Part shown: one piece after another, positions 34,592-42,118 of the stretch | How the letters are laid out: each line of letters starts with the position of its first letter | Numbering within the stretch: position 1 is the first letter of the stretch | NCBI RefSeq assembly: GCF_036347135.1 | Contig: NZ_CP108938.1 | Location: forward strand, 7,378,001 to 7,442,000 | Reading direction: 5' to 3' | Source of the DNA: Streptomyces sp. NBC_00775 | GTDB lineage: Bacteria; Actinomycetota; Actinomycetes; Streptomycetales; Streptomycetaceae | DNA: 64,000 nucleotides | The notes under the pieces: generated by a model | What the model saw: the letters and a program-made list of their open reading frames with translations, nothing else | Told to the model about the DNA's origin: nothing | Databases searched by the model: none | Translations under genes and position numbers: made by a program

Positions 34592-35224
34592 TCAGTCCTC
34601 GGGTCCGCGATAGCCCAGGGACGCCTGGATGGCCCGGCCCACCGGGTCGACGGGCCCTCGCGTACGCGGCCCGGTCACCCATGAGCGGAAGACGCTCGCC
34701 AGGTGCAGGCCGAAGTCCTCGGCCTCGGCCTCGTCGGCCTCGTGGGAACCGTTGCGGGCGGCGACGGTGAGGGCGATCTCCTGCCAGTCGGGGCTGCGCC
34801 AGCCGGGACTGCGCCAGTCGGGGTTGTCCGAGAGGGCCCGCGCGGCGGCTGCCGCACCGTCGACGTGATGGTCGCGGTGCCCTTCCCGCATGTGCCACAA
34901 CTCATGGCCGAGGATGACGAGTTGCTGCACCGTCTCCGCGCGCTCCTCGATGATGACGAGGTCGAAGTCCTGGAACTCCATCCACAGGCCGGTGACCTCG
35001 ATCTCGTCGGGGAAGCGCTCGAAGCGGAGCTGAACGGGACGGCCGTCACGGCGCCCGCTCATCTCCTCGCACAGGGCGCCCGCCAACTCCCGTACGTCGA
35101 CGGGGGTGTCGATCTTCTTCCGCAGTACGCGGCTGAGTTCCACCGCGAGGGCGCGCATCTCGGAGTCGGCTCTGTGCGGACGCAGCGCCGCCGCAAGGGC
35201 CCGTACCCGGCCGGCGAGCCTCAT
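34592..35224 (-). CDS. ImmA/IrrE-like metalloprotein (toxin-component-like)
   Basis: 210 residues with a zinc-metallopeptidase signature, HELWHMREGH, at about 110-119, preceded by LVIIEERAETVQQLVILG. That is the arrangement of ImmA/IrrE-type proteins, which cleave or bind a partner repressor. The gene is coupled by ATGA to the XRE regulator, as in ImmA/ImmR pairs, so the regulator is the natural substrate (inference). A 15-bp repeat (34783-34827) near the C-terminus encodes three RSPxW-like units. ATG at 35224. Such pairs are sometimes annotated as toxin-antitoxin, but no toxin activity can be inferred from sequence. Confidence 0.85.
   Translation of the reverse strand: MRLAGRVRALAAALRPHRADSEMRALAVELSRVLRKKIDTPVDVRELAGALCEEMSGRRDGRPVQLRFERFPDEIEVTGLWMEFQDFDLVIIEERAETVQQLVILGHELWHMREGHRDHHVDGAAAAARALSDNPDWRSPGWRSPDWQEIALTVAARNGSHEADEAEAEDFGLHLASVFRSWVTGPRTRGPVDPVGRAIQASLGYRGPED
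34783..34827. repeat. three 15-bp tandem repeats in the ImmA/IrrE-like gene
   Basis: Units at 34783, 34798 and 34813 differ at two to four positions and keep frame, giving the serial Asp/Gly-Trp-Arg/Gln-Ser-Pro pattern. Confidence 0.7.
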
Positions 35225-35832
35225 CGTTCCGCCTCCTCACCGCTCAGCAGGGATTCGAGCATGAGCGCCAGCGCCTCCTGCTTGCGGGGCGTCAGCCGCC
35301 TGCCGCGCAGGGCGAGCGTGATGACTCCGTGCCTGGTCGTGAACTTGAGCAGCGGGCCGTCCTCCGCGGTGCCTTCGAGTTCCCGAAGGGTGCGCTGAAG
35401 CGCCCCGTTCAGGGCGACGGCGGCCGGATCGGTGAAGAACTTCGTGCCCTGGTCGATGTGGAAGAACTCCGCGAGCCGGGTGAGGTCGGGCACGTTCGGC
35501 ATCTTGTCGCCGTTGAGCAGGGAACGGGCCCACTTGTCGCTGATCCCGAGACGGGCGGCGACCTCCCGGCACACATCGGCGGGCCTGCGCCCGCTCTCCG
35601 CGAGATACGCCTCGTACAGCGCGCGTACGCGCCCCCGGATCCGGTCGTCCACCTTGTCGTCGCGCGGAGCCTCGCCGTCGAGCAGGGCCCGGACGTCCCC
35701 CTCGGGCAACGCCGTACGGCCGGACAGGGCACGCGTGTCGAGGACCTCGCCCCGGTCCAGGCTCTTCTCGGCGATCTGCGCGTCGAGGCGTGCGAGGGTC
35801 TCGGGAAGAGGCGGCGGGGACTCGTTCACCAA
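35221..35832 (-). CDS. XRE-family helix-turn-helix regulator
   Basis: 203 residues. A helix-turn-helix of the XRE type lies at about 84-125 (VCREVAARLGISDKWARSLLNGDKMPNVPDL, with LAEFFHIDQ after it). The N-terminal 70 residues are charged and helical; the C-terminal 60 may be the interaction region. It heads the cassette and overlaps the ImmA/IrrE-like gene by 4 bp (ATGA). Two copies of AACGATCGTT lie about 80 bp upstream and are likely its own operators. ATG at 35832; the Shine-Dalgarno is weak. Probably an autoregulated repressor relieved by the metalloprotein. Confidence 0.86.
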   Translation of the reverse strand: MVNESPPPLPETLARLDAQIAEKSLDRGEVLDTRALSGRTALPEGDVRALLDGEAPRDDKVDDRIRGRVRALYEAYLAESGRRPADVCREVAARLGISDKWARSLLNGDKMPNVPDLTRLAEFFHIDQGTKFFTDPAAVALNGALQRTLRELEGTAEDGPLLKFTTRHGVITLALRGRRLTPRKQEALALMLESLLSGEEAER

Positions 35833-35912
35833 GGGGCTCCCGGCAGTTGACTCGTCAAATTGTCACGTTGGCCGACACTACGTGGCCGAGTCGGCGCGCG
35901 TCACGCTTTTCC

Positions 35913-35945
35913 GAACGATCGTTCCCGCTTCCAGAACGATCGTTG
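35913..35945. promoter_or_regulatory. paired palindromic operators AACGATCGTT, 21 bp apart
   Basis: GAACGATCGTTC at 35913-35924 is a perfect 12-bp palindrome. A second copy, GAACGATCGTTG, lies at 35934-35945, so the centres are exactly two helical turns apart. They are upstream of the XRE gene, at about 81-113 bp from its start. A possible -35/-10 pair (GTGACG, 18 bp, TAGTGT) follows them on the minus strand. Confidence 0.72.
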
Positions 35946-35960
35946 CCGGGCAGTCGATGG

Positions 35961-36920
35961 TCATCCCACGGGCCGGATCAACTCCCAGGTGTCCACCCCG
36001 TAGTCGAGGCTCATGCCGTGCCGTTCGTACAGGGCGAGCGCGCCGCTGCTGTTGTCGGTGTCGACGCCGAGGCCGATCCGGTCGCGGCCGAGCGCCGCGT
36101 AGTGGCCGAAGGCGTGGCGCAGGAGGTGGCTGCCGAGGCCCTTGCCACGAGCTTGGCGCAGGACGCCGAGGTTACCGATCCAGGCCATCGAGGCACGGTC
36201 GTTGTGGCTGCGCAGTACGGCCGCGTCGCCCAGGCCGTCGACGTGCGCGACCCAGATCAGTGACCAGTCGACGCGTTCGGCGTCGATGTCGTCCAGCCAC
36301 TGTTCGTACGTACGCGGCTGGAAGTCGAAGTGCTCGGTGAAGCACTCCTGGAGCAGTGCGTGGGCGCGCCGGCGGTCCGGCTCGTCCATGCAGGGGCGCA
36401 GCGTCACGCCGGGCGGTGGCGTCGGCAACCGGTCGGTGGTGCCGTCTAGAGGACGGGCCATCACGTTGTGGCGGCGGACCGCGCGCCAGCCGCGTGCGCG
36501 CAGCGCGTCCAGATCGATGGTGGGGGCGATGTTGAGGTGCAGGTGCACCACCGCTCGCGCCGCCCCGTTGGCCGCCGCCCGCTCCGCGGCCCGGGCCTCC
36601 ATCAGGTCGAACACATAGAGGGCGCCCTGCTGCTGGTCGGGCAGCGTGTAGTGGTCGATGTCGATCCGCTCACCGCCGGAGTCGTCCCACGCCAAGCCGT
36701 ATCCGATGAGCCGGTCACCGTCGAAGAGCAGCCAGGAGTCCCGCTCCAGCTCCACCTCGGGATGCTTCAAACTCGCCTGAACCTCGGCGAGTTCGGTGTC
36801 GGCACGACCGATCTCCAGCAGATCGACCTCGTTGAGCAGCGCGCATATCGCCGCCGCGTCGTCGAGCGTGGCCGGGCGCAGGGTGAGGCCGGGAGGCGGG
36901 GCGGCGGCGGGGGATGTCAT
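35961..36920 (-). CDS. GNAT N-acetyltransferase with two tandem GNAT domains
   Basis: 319 residues. Two GNAT folds lie in tandem: residues about 10-150 (LTLRPATLDDAAAICALL, WLLFDGDRLIGYGLAW) and about 165-319 (VTLRPCMDEPD, then LGVLRQARGKGLGSHLL). Only the second keeps the acetyl-CoA pyrophosphate-binding motif RQARGKGLG, and SSGALALYERHGM. The first is probably a structural partner. Double GNATs acetylate amines such as mycothiol precursors or antibiotics; no substrate can be named. ATG at 36920. It ends 17 bp before the paired operators of the XRE cassette and lies 80 bp after the MFS gene stop. Confidence 0.88.
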   Translation of the reverse strand: MTSPAAAPPPGLTLRPATLDDAAAICALLNEVDLLEIGRADTELAEVQASLKHPEVELERDSWLLFDGDRLIGYGLAWDDSGGERIDIDHYTLPDQQQGALYVFDLMEARAAERAAANGAARAVVHLHLNIAPTIDLDALRARGWRAVRRHNVMARPLDGTTDRLPTPPPGVTLRPCMDEPDRRRAHALLQECFTEHFDFQPRTYEQWLDDIDAERVDWSLIWVAHVDGLGDAAVLRSHNDRASMAWIGNLGVLRQARGKGLGSHLLRHAFGHYAALGRDRIGLGVDTDNSSGALALYERHGMSLDYGVDTWELIRPVG

Positions 36921-37000
36921 GAGCCCACTGTCCGGGGGAGGAGGCGCTGCCCGCAACGCACTTTCTCCGCGCGAGAAGTGGAGCGGCGAGCGGTTCGCGC

Positions 37001-38260
37001 TCAGCGCACGAGCTCGGGATCTTCTTTCCTGGGCAATTCGCGCATGCTTCGAAGCGGTGACAGGAGGTACGGGAGGACGCTCGACGTCATACCGGCGGCA
37101 CCGATACACAAGGTGGCCTTCGCTCCGAACACGGAGCCCGAGACTCCCCCCAAAAGCCCGCCGAGCGGAATGCCGCCCCAGGACACGAACCGGGCGGTCG
37201 CGCTCATCCGGCCCAGGAGCCGATCGGGCGTGAGGGTCTGCTGGACGCTTGACTGAGCCACAAAGCGGATGACGCCGCCCAGGGAAAGGGACGCCAGTCC
37301 GAGCGCAGCCGCGTACACGCTCCAACCCGGATGCGCCAACGGCATCAGGACTGTCAGAGGACAGGTGACAAGTGGTGCGAGCCAGATGACCGGACCCTGC
37401 CCGACCCGCTTCGAGACCTTGGTTGCCGACAGCGCGCCCAGCAGGGCACCACAGCCCATTCCCGACAGAATGAGGCCGATGCCGAAGGACTTGAGGTTCA
37501 TCTCCCTCTCCAAGAAGACCAGCAACATGGTCTGATACATGACTAGGAAGAGATTGAATATCGCATCCCCCAGGATGATTGCCCGCAGGATGGGATGCTT
37601 GAGCACAAACTTCAATCCCTCTTTGATGTCTCGAAGCAGTTGAGGGTGCTCACTCGGCTCCCGCTTTAGTTCGCGTTTACGGATACGGGTCGCGAGCAGC
37701 CCCGACATCGCCATCCCGGCCGAACTCACCAAAAGCGTTGCAGGGGCTCCGAGCCAGCCGACCAGCGGCCCTGCCAGCCCTGGTCCACTGATACTGGTCA
37801 CCGAGCGTATCGCCGAGAGTTTTGAGTTTCCTTCGACGAGATTGCCGCGTCCCACCAGATGCGGCAGATAGCTGACGTACGCGACGTCGAAGAAGACGGT
37901 CAGCACTCCATGAACCAAAGCGACCGCGTAGAGCCACCCGATGGTCAGAAGGTCCGACCACCACGCCACCGGTATGGTCAAGAGGACGGCCGCCCTCGCG
38001 AGATCGGTGCTGACCATCACTGATCGCTTCCGCATGCGGTCCACCCACGCGCCTGCCGGCAGTCCGACCAGGAGTGAGCCTGCCGTGGTCATCGCGGTCA
38101 GTAATCCCACCTGCAACTCGTCGGCATTCAACGCCATGATGGCAACCAGCGGCAACGCCAGAAATATGATGCGATCGCCCAGCTGGCCGAGCGCGGTGGC
38201 GGCAAACAGGCGCCCGAAGTCCGGATCGCGGAGGAGTCCGGGCCGGGAGGGTGTTGACAT
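37001..38260 (-). CDS. MFS transporter
   Basis: 419 residues with about 12 hydrophobic segments. It opens with LLRDPDFGRLFAATALGQLGDRI, the usual start of the MFS drug-exporter group (motif A variant GAWVDRMRKR between helices 2 and 3). The gene is visibly less GC-rich than its surroundings and uses more A/T third positions. That, with its single GntR partner upstream, suggests it arrived by transfer. ATG at 38260 with AGGTAA upstream. A 10-bp tandem repeat array lies between it and the GntR gene. It probably exports a small hydrophobic compound; the GntR regulator is the obvious controller. Confidence 0.88.
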   Translation of the reverse strand: MSTPSRPGLLRDPDFGRLFAATALGQLGDRIIFLALPLVAIMALNADELQVGLLTAMTTAGSLLVGLPAGAWVDRMRKRSVMVSTDLARAAVLLTIPVAWWSDLLTIGWLYAVALVHGVLTVFFDVAYVSYLPHLVGRGNLVEGNSKLSAIRSVTSISGPGLAGPLVGWLGAPATLLVSSAGMAMSGLLATRIRKRELKREPSEHPQLLRDIKEGLKFVLKHPILRAIILGDAIFNLFLVMYQTMLLVFLEREMNLKSFGIGLILSGMGCGALLGALSATKVSKRVGQGPVIWLAPLVTCPLTVLMPLAHPGWSVYAAALGLASLSLGGVIRFVAQSSVQQTLTPDRLLGRMSATARFVSWGGIPLGGLLGGVSGSVFGAKATLCIGAAGMTSSVLPYLLSPLRSMRELPRKEDPELVR

Positions 38261-38290
38261 GCGAGTTACCTACTGTCGGCTTTGAAATGT

Positions 38291-38340
38291 CGCTCAACTG
38301 GCTTCAGTTGGCTTCAACAGGCTTCAACAGGCTTCAACGG
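38291..38340. repeat. five 10-bp tandem units between the GntR and MFS genes
   Basis: Units start at 38291, 38301, 38311, 38321 and 38331. The core is GCTTCAACAG; the last three are nearly identical and the first two diverged. It lies directly after the GntR stop and about 30 bp upstream of the MFS start. A 10-bp period places every copy on one face of the helix. Confidence 0.85.
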
Positions 38341-38341
38341 G

Positions 38342-39100
38342 CTACGGCCGGTCGACCACGAACTCGTAGGCCACTTCCCTGCGTACGTCCGGAATGACGA
38401 TGTCGGCGGTTTCCACCGGACGTCTGTCGGTGTCGTAGATGGTCCGCTCGATCTGGAGCACCAAATCCCCGACACTGATTCCCAGTAGATTCGCCTGCGC
38501 CTGGGTGGCACGAGCCGGGCGCGGCAGCTCGACCACGGTCTCGACGACCACGCCGATGGAGCGCATACGCTCGACCACCCCCTTTCCCGCGAGGGGGCCC
38601 ATCTCGGGCAGCACGATCGGCGTTCCGTCCGTGATGGCCATCGGCTCCCAGGAATCGGAGAGCTGGACGGGTTGCCCGTCGGCAAGGAACTCGTAGCGCG
38701 TGTTGACGCAGAGGTCTCCGGGGCTGATGGCGAGCCGCTCGGCGATTGCCTCAGGAGCGGGGACGCGCGCCTGGCTGTGTGAATCCCAGGCGCCGGCCCT
38801 GCCCCTCTCCTTCATGCCGGCGAGGGAAGGGGAGCCTCCTTGGCGTTCGCGATGACGCGAGCGAACCATCCGCAGGCGCTCACGCGGCATGCGGACGTAG
38901 GTGCCCGAGCCCGCGCGTCCTTCGAGGAAACCCTTGACGATCAAGCGTTCCATGGCCCTCTGCGTGACGTTGCGCCCGACCCCGTACTCCTCGGCGAGCT
39001 GCGCCCGGGACGGCAGGCGCTCCCCGATCTCCCACTCTCCCGCGAGAATCCGCGCGCGCAACGCGTCGGCCACTGCGAGGTACGGCGCCTCTCGGGGCAT
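38342..39100 (-). CDS. GntR/HutC-type transcription regulator
   Basis: 252 residues. An N-terminal GntR winged helix (PYLAVADALRARILAGEWEIGERLPSRAQ, then YGVGRNVTQRAMERLIVKGF) is followed by a UTRA ligand-binding domain (VQLSDSWEPM, GISVGDLVLQIERTIYDTDRRPVE). This is the HutC subclass. ATG at 39100 is chosen because GGAGGGTCACCC precedes it; the frame is open to 39133. Immediately downstream is a 10-bp repeat array and the MFS transporter, its likely target and cotranscribed partner. Like the MFS gene it has a slightly lower GC content. Confidence 0.88.
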   Translation of the reverse strand: MPREAPYLAVADALRARILAGEWEIGERLPSRAQLAEEYGVGRNVTQRAMERLIVKGFLEGRAGSGTYVRMPRERLRMVRSRHRERQGGSPSLAGMKERGRAGAWDSHSQARVPAPEAIAERLAISPGDLCVNTRYEFLADGQPVQLSDSWEPMAITDGTPIVLPEMGPLAGKGVVERMRSIGVVVETVVELPRPARATQAQANLLGISVGDLVLQIERTIYDTDRRPVETADIVIPDVRREVAYEFVVDRP

Positions 39101-39390
39101 GGGTGACCCTCCGGTTGCTCTGTTGCGCGGCACCTGGTGATTCCAGGCGGCGTTGGCAAGCTACGGCACCGGGTGAAAGCTGCTGGAGTAGAAATACGCT
39201 CGGTGCTCAAGCGGCAATAGGGGTTCGTGTGATGCGAATCAGAACCGCGCTGCCCTGGTAATGGCTTGCTCTGGGCGCGCACGTGGTTGTTAGCCTGCGT
39301 CGGGATCGCCCCGAGATGTCGTACGAGGAGTCGTGCGCCGAAGCTGTACGAGGATCCGTACGCCGAAGTCGTACGAGGATGGAGTCCGCT
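39101..39390. other. 290-bp divergent intergenic region between GntR and ATP-grasp genes
   Basis: It separates the GntR start from the ATP-grasp start. The first 200 bp are AT-richer and probably hold the divergent promoters; no clear -35/-10 pair was found. The last 65 bp are a 25-bp tandem repeat that ends in the ATP-grasp ribosome-binding region. No open frame of interest. Confidence 0.6.
39319..39382. repeat. 25-bp tandem repeat leading into the ATP-grasp start
   Basis: Two full copies (39319-39343 and 39344-39368) and a partial third (39369-39382) share TGTACGAGGA-like and CGCCGAAG segments. The third copy ends with the GGAG at 39381 that serves as Shine-Dalgarno for the GTG at 39391. 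Confidence 0.78.
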
Positions 39391-40284
39391 GTGGCCCGCA
39401 CCGCCGCCCGCGCACGTATCGCGCTCGTCACCTACGACCCTGGCGAGGAGCCCAGCCTGGATCAGGATCTGCCGGTGCTGGCGGCGGCTCTGGAGGGTGC
39501 CGGGGCCGAGGCGGTCGTGGTGTGCTGGGACGACGCGGAGGTCGACTGGGCCGCCTTTGATCTCGCCCTGATCCGGTCGACCTGGGACTACAGCTGGCGG
39601 GTCGCGGAGTTCGTGGCGTGGGTCGAGCGGTGTGGGGGGCTCACGCGGCTGGCGAATCCGGCGGGGGTCGTGCGGTGGAACACCGACAAGCGGTACATCG
39701 GGGATCTGGCGGCGGCGGGGGTGCCGGTCGTGCCGACCCGGTATCTCGCGCCGGGGGATCCGGCCGAGCTGCCCGACGACCACGAGTTCGTGGTGAAGCC
39801 CACCGCCGGGGCGGGCGCGCGGTATGCCGCCCGGTATACGCCCGAGGAGCGGGAGACGGCCGTACGGCAGCTCGCGGCGATGCACGCGGAGGGGCTGACC
39901 GCGATGGTGCAGCCGTATGTGAAGAACATCGACGCCGCTGGTGAGCGGGCGCTGCAGTTCTTCGGCGGGCGGCTGCTGCACGCCAGCCGGAAGGGGGCCG
40001 TGCTGGAGCCGGGGACGCCGTACGACGGGGACAAGGTCCCGCATCCCCGGCTGGAGGTCTGGGAGCCGACGGCCGCGGAACTGGCCGTCGCTGAGCGTGC
40101 GTTGGCCGCCGTGCCCGGGGGCGCCGATGCCGTGCTCTACGCCCGCGTCGACCTTGTGGACGGCGACGACGGTGAGCCCCGGGTGATGGAGCTGGAGCTG
40201 GTCGAGCCGAATCTCTTCCTCTGGCTGCACCCGGACTCGCTGCCCGTCGTAGTGGAGGCGATCGTCAAGGCCGCTGCCCTTTGA
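39391..40284 (+). CDS. ATP-grasp domain protein
   Basis: 297 residues with an ATP-grasp architecture: an N-terminal pre-ATP-grasp domain (IALVTYDPGEEPSLDQDLP, LIRSTWDY), WNTDKRYIGDLAAAGVPVVPT, the nucleotide-binding FVVKPTAGAGARYAARY, and a C-terminal metal-binding YARVDLVDGDDGEPRVMELELVEPN. Members of this group often form amide bonds on small acids or peptides; substrate unknown. GTG at 39391 is preferred to the ATG at 39379 because GGAG lies six bases upstream. The gene is monocistronic and overlaps the convergent hypothetical gene by 20 bp. Confidence 0.87.
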   Translation: MARTAARARIALVTYDPGEEPSLDQDLPVLAAALEGAGAEAVVVCWDDAEVDWAAFDLALIRSTWDYSWRVAEFVAWVERCGGLTRLANPAGVVRWNTDKRYIGDLAAAGVPVVPTRYLAPGDPAELPDDHEFVVKPTAGAGARYAARYTPEERETAVRQLAAMHAEGLTAMVQPYVKNIDAAGERALQFFGGRLLHASRKGAVLEPGTPYDGDKVPHPRLEVWEPTAAELAVAERALAAVPGGADAVLYARVDLVDGDDGEPRVMELELVEPNLFLWLHPDSLPVVVEAIVKAAAL

Positions 40285-40879
40285 CGCCGACCCGTTGCAG
40301 CAGCCCCCACGTGAACTCCGCCGCGCACTCCTGTCGTACGCCCGACGCGTCCGGGGCCGTGAAGGCCAGACCCCAGCGCGTCGGGGCCGTGCCCTCCAGG
40401 GGGCGGGCGGGGGCGAAGGCGCGGGCGGCCTCGTCGACCGTGCAGGACCAAGGGGTCAGGTCGTCGAGGGTCTTGAGGACCGGGCCGGGGGCGCCGGGGG
40501 CTCGTACCAGCCACTCGTTCCAGGCGACGCCGTTCGGGGCGACGAGGACCTCGAAGCGGAGGTCGGGCCAGAGGGGGACGGGCCAGAGCAGGGCCTCGCA
40601 GGTGAGATCGCCGATCTGGCGTTCCGCCACGGACTCCGGGGTGCCCAGGATCGAGCGGTAGCGGGAGGTCGCGGCGCGGGAGCGCGGGGCGTGCAGCATG
40701 GCCTGCCAGCGGCGGTTGGCCTCGCGCATGTCGGCGATGGAGACGCCCAGCTCATGGCGGGCGTCCTCGACGAGGTCGGGGTTGTGGTCGGCCATGCGGC
40801 GCAGCAGGACGAGCTGGAAGTGGAGAGCGGTGAAGGGGGTGGGGGTGGTGGCGGGGCGTTTGGCCGGCATGGGATCCAT
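40265..40879 (-). CDS. conserved hypothetical protein
   Basis: 204 residues, not recognised as a characterised family. It begins MDPMPAKRPATT and contains FQLVLLRRMADHNPDLVEDARHELG (a helical stretch) and WPDLRFEVLVAPNGVAWNEWLV. It has no signal peptide, transmembrane segment or metal motif. The start at 40879 has no clear Shine-Dalgarno; the ATG at 40870 is equally likely. It lies 46 bp after the Trm112 gene on the same strand and may be the last gene of that operon, with its 3' end overlapping the convergent ATP-grasp gene by 20 bp. Confidence 0.7.
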   Translation of the reverse strand: MDPMPAKRPATTPTPFTALHFQLVLLRRMADHNPDLVEDARHELGVSIADMREANRRWQAMLHAPRSRAATSRYRSILGTPESVAERQIGDLTCEALLWPVPLWPDLRFEVLVAPNGVAWNEWLVRAPGAPGPVLKTLDDLTPWSCTVDEAARAFAPARPLEGTAPTRWGLAFTAPDASGVRQECAAEFTWGLLQRVGVKGQRP

Positions 40880-40925
40880 GGTCGCGTATCCAGCCCCTTC
40901 TGCACGGCACCAGCCCTGGCTTGTG

Positions 40926-41198
40926 TCATGGAGCCATCCGTTTGAGGAGCTCCTCGTGTTCGTCCTCCGTGACCTGCTTTCCCGAGGACGGCAGTAGCTG
41001 AGGGATGCCGTCGACGATCGGGTAACGGCGGTGCAGGCGCGGGTTGTAGAGGGCCTCCTCGGAGGTCAGTTTCTCGGAGGTCAGTTTCTCGGAGGTCAGG
41101 TCCTCGGAGGTCAGGGCCTCGTCCGGGACGAGCAGATGCAGGGGGCCCTTGTCGAGCGGGCAGGCCAGGATCTTCAGCAGCGGGTCGTCGGCGTTCAT
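40926..41198 (-). CDS. Trm112 family protein with repeat insert
   Basis: 90 residues matching the Trm112 family (LLKILACPLDKGPLHLL, then ALYNPRLHRRYPIVDGIPQLLP). Trm112 proteins activate partner methyltransferases. Only one Cys is visible, so the zinc site of the eukaryotic form is absent. Between the conserved halves sits an insert of four LTSEx units, from a 15-bp repeat. ATG at 41198 follows AAGGAG and overlaps the transporter stop as ATGA. Two SAM methyltransferases lie upstream in the same operon and are natural partners (inference). Confidence 0.85.
   Translation of the reverse strand: MNADDPLLKILACPLDKGPLHLLVPDEALTSEDLTSEKLTSEKLTSEEALYNPRLHRRYPIVDGIPQLLPSSGKQVTEDEHEELLKRMAP
41058..41117. 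repeat. four 15-bp tandem repeats inside the Trm112 gene
   Basis: Units at 41058, 41073, 41088 and 41103, core CTCGGAGGTCAGTTT. The first two are identical, the last two differ at two or three bases. They encode serial Leu-Thr-Ser-Glu-Lys/Asp. Confidence 0.9.
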
Positions 41199-42115
41199 GG
41201 GGGTGTCAACTCCTTGGCGCTGATGGGGGGTTGGGGTGCGGCGTCGTCGTGCTTGGGCATGGCGAGCAGGACCGACACCGCGAGGACGGTGCCCGCCAGG
41301 CGCAGCGCGAGCCGCACCGGCTCGTGCGGCAGTGCCTCGCCGAACGCGAGCGTGCCGAGCACCGCGGTGAACAGACAGGTCACCGTCGTGCAGACCGGCA
41401 CGATCAGCGAGGCCCGGCAGCGTTGCAGCGCCGCCTGCGACATGACCAGGCCGAACGCGCCGGTGAAGAGAAGGAGGTAGGGGTACGGGGAGCGGAGCAG
41501 GCCAACGACCGCTCCACCCAGGTCACTTGTCGTCAGGTAGCTCGACACGCCCTTGATGGCGAGTGAGCTCACGCCGTACAACAGGCCCACCGCCACGCCG
41601 TATTCGACGCCCGTGGTCGACTTACGGTGCCGGTGCCTGGAACGGCGCTCGGCGGCTCCGTACAGCCACACGCCCAGCGACAGTGACGGCAGACAGACCG
41701 TGAGGACGAGCGGCGCCGGTGCGCTGCGGCTCACCGTGTCCGTGCCCTCGCGCAGGGACAGCACGACCATCAGCAGGGCGAGGAGGATCGCGCCGAGCGC
41801 GTACCGTTCGCGGCCCGTCGTCTCCTCGCCGAGCAGCCGGGAGGAGAGCAGTACAAGGAGGACCAGGCCGGAGACGAAGATGCCCTGGGCCGCGGCGATC
41901 GGCAGGGTGCGGTAGACGGCGAGCTGGGCGCCGAAGCCCGCCGCGAGAGCCAGCGAGCCGCCGATCCACAGGGGGCTGCCGAGGACCAGGCGCAGCAGCC
42001 GCGCGGGGCGGTGGATGTCCACCTCGGGCAGAGCGGCAAGCGCGCGTTTCTCCAGGACGAATCCGGTGCTGTACAGGACGTTCGCCAGCAGGGCCGCGGC
42101 CACTCCCCACCACAT
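41195..42115 (-). CDS. DMT (EamA-like) superfamily transporter
   Basis: 306 residues, about nine or ten hydrophobic helices in two similar halves, as in the drug/metabolite transporter superfamily. It begins MWWGVAAALLANVLYSTGFVLEKRAL with a helix close to the N-terminus. The second half repeats the pattern (YLLLFTGAFGLVMSQAALQRCRASLIVPVC). The gene lies in the envelope operon between a methyltransferase (3-bp gap) and Trm112 (ATGA). Perhaps it moves a lipid- or sugar-linked intermediate (inference). The Shine-Dalgarno AAGGACG lies within the upstream gene. Confidence 0.85.
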   Translation of the reverse strand: MWWGVAAALLANVLYSTGFVLEKRALAALPEVDIHRPARLLRLVLGSPLWIGGSLALAAGFGAQLAVYRTLPIAAAQGIFVSGLVLLVLLSSRLLGEETTGRERYALGAILLALLMVVLSLREGTDTVSRSAPAPLVLTVCLPSLSLGVWLYGAAERRSRHRHRKSTTGVEYGVAVGLLYGVSSLAIKGVSSYLTTSDLGGAVVGLLRSPYPYLLLFTGAFGLVMSQAALQRCRASLIVPVCTTVTCLFTAVLGTLAFGEALPHEPVRLALRLAGTVLAVSVLLAMPKHDDAAPQPPISAKELTPP

Positions 42116-42118
42116 GGG

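Noticed and set aside
35221..35224. Classical toxin-antitoxin pair at the XRE/metalloprotein overlap
   Set aside because: HExxH protein and repressor fit the ImmA/ImmR model better, and there are two further coupled genes; no toxin fold seen.
38291..38340. Iteron-type replication origin
   Set aside because: Only 50 bp, no AT-rich melt region and no Rep gene nearby.
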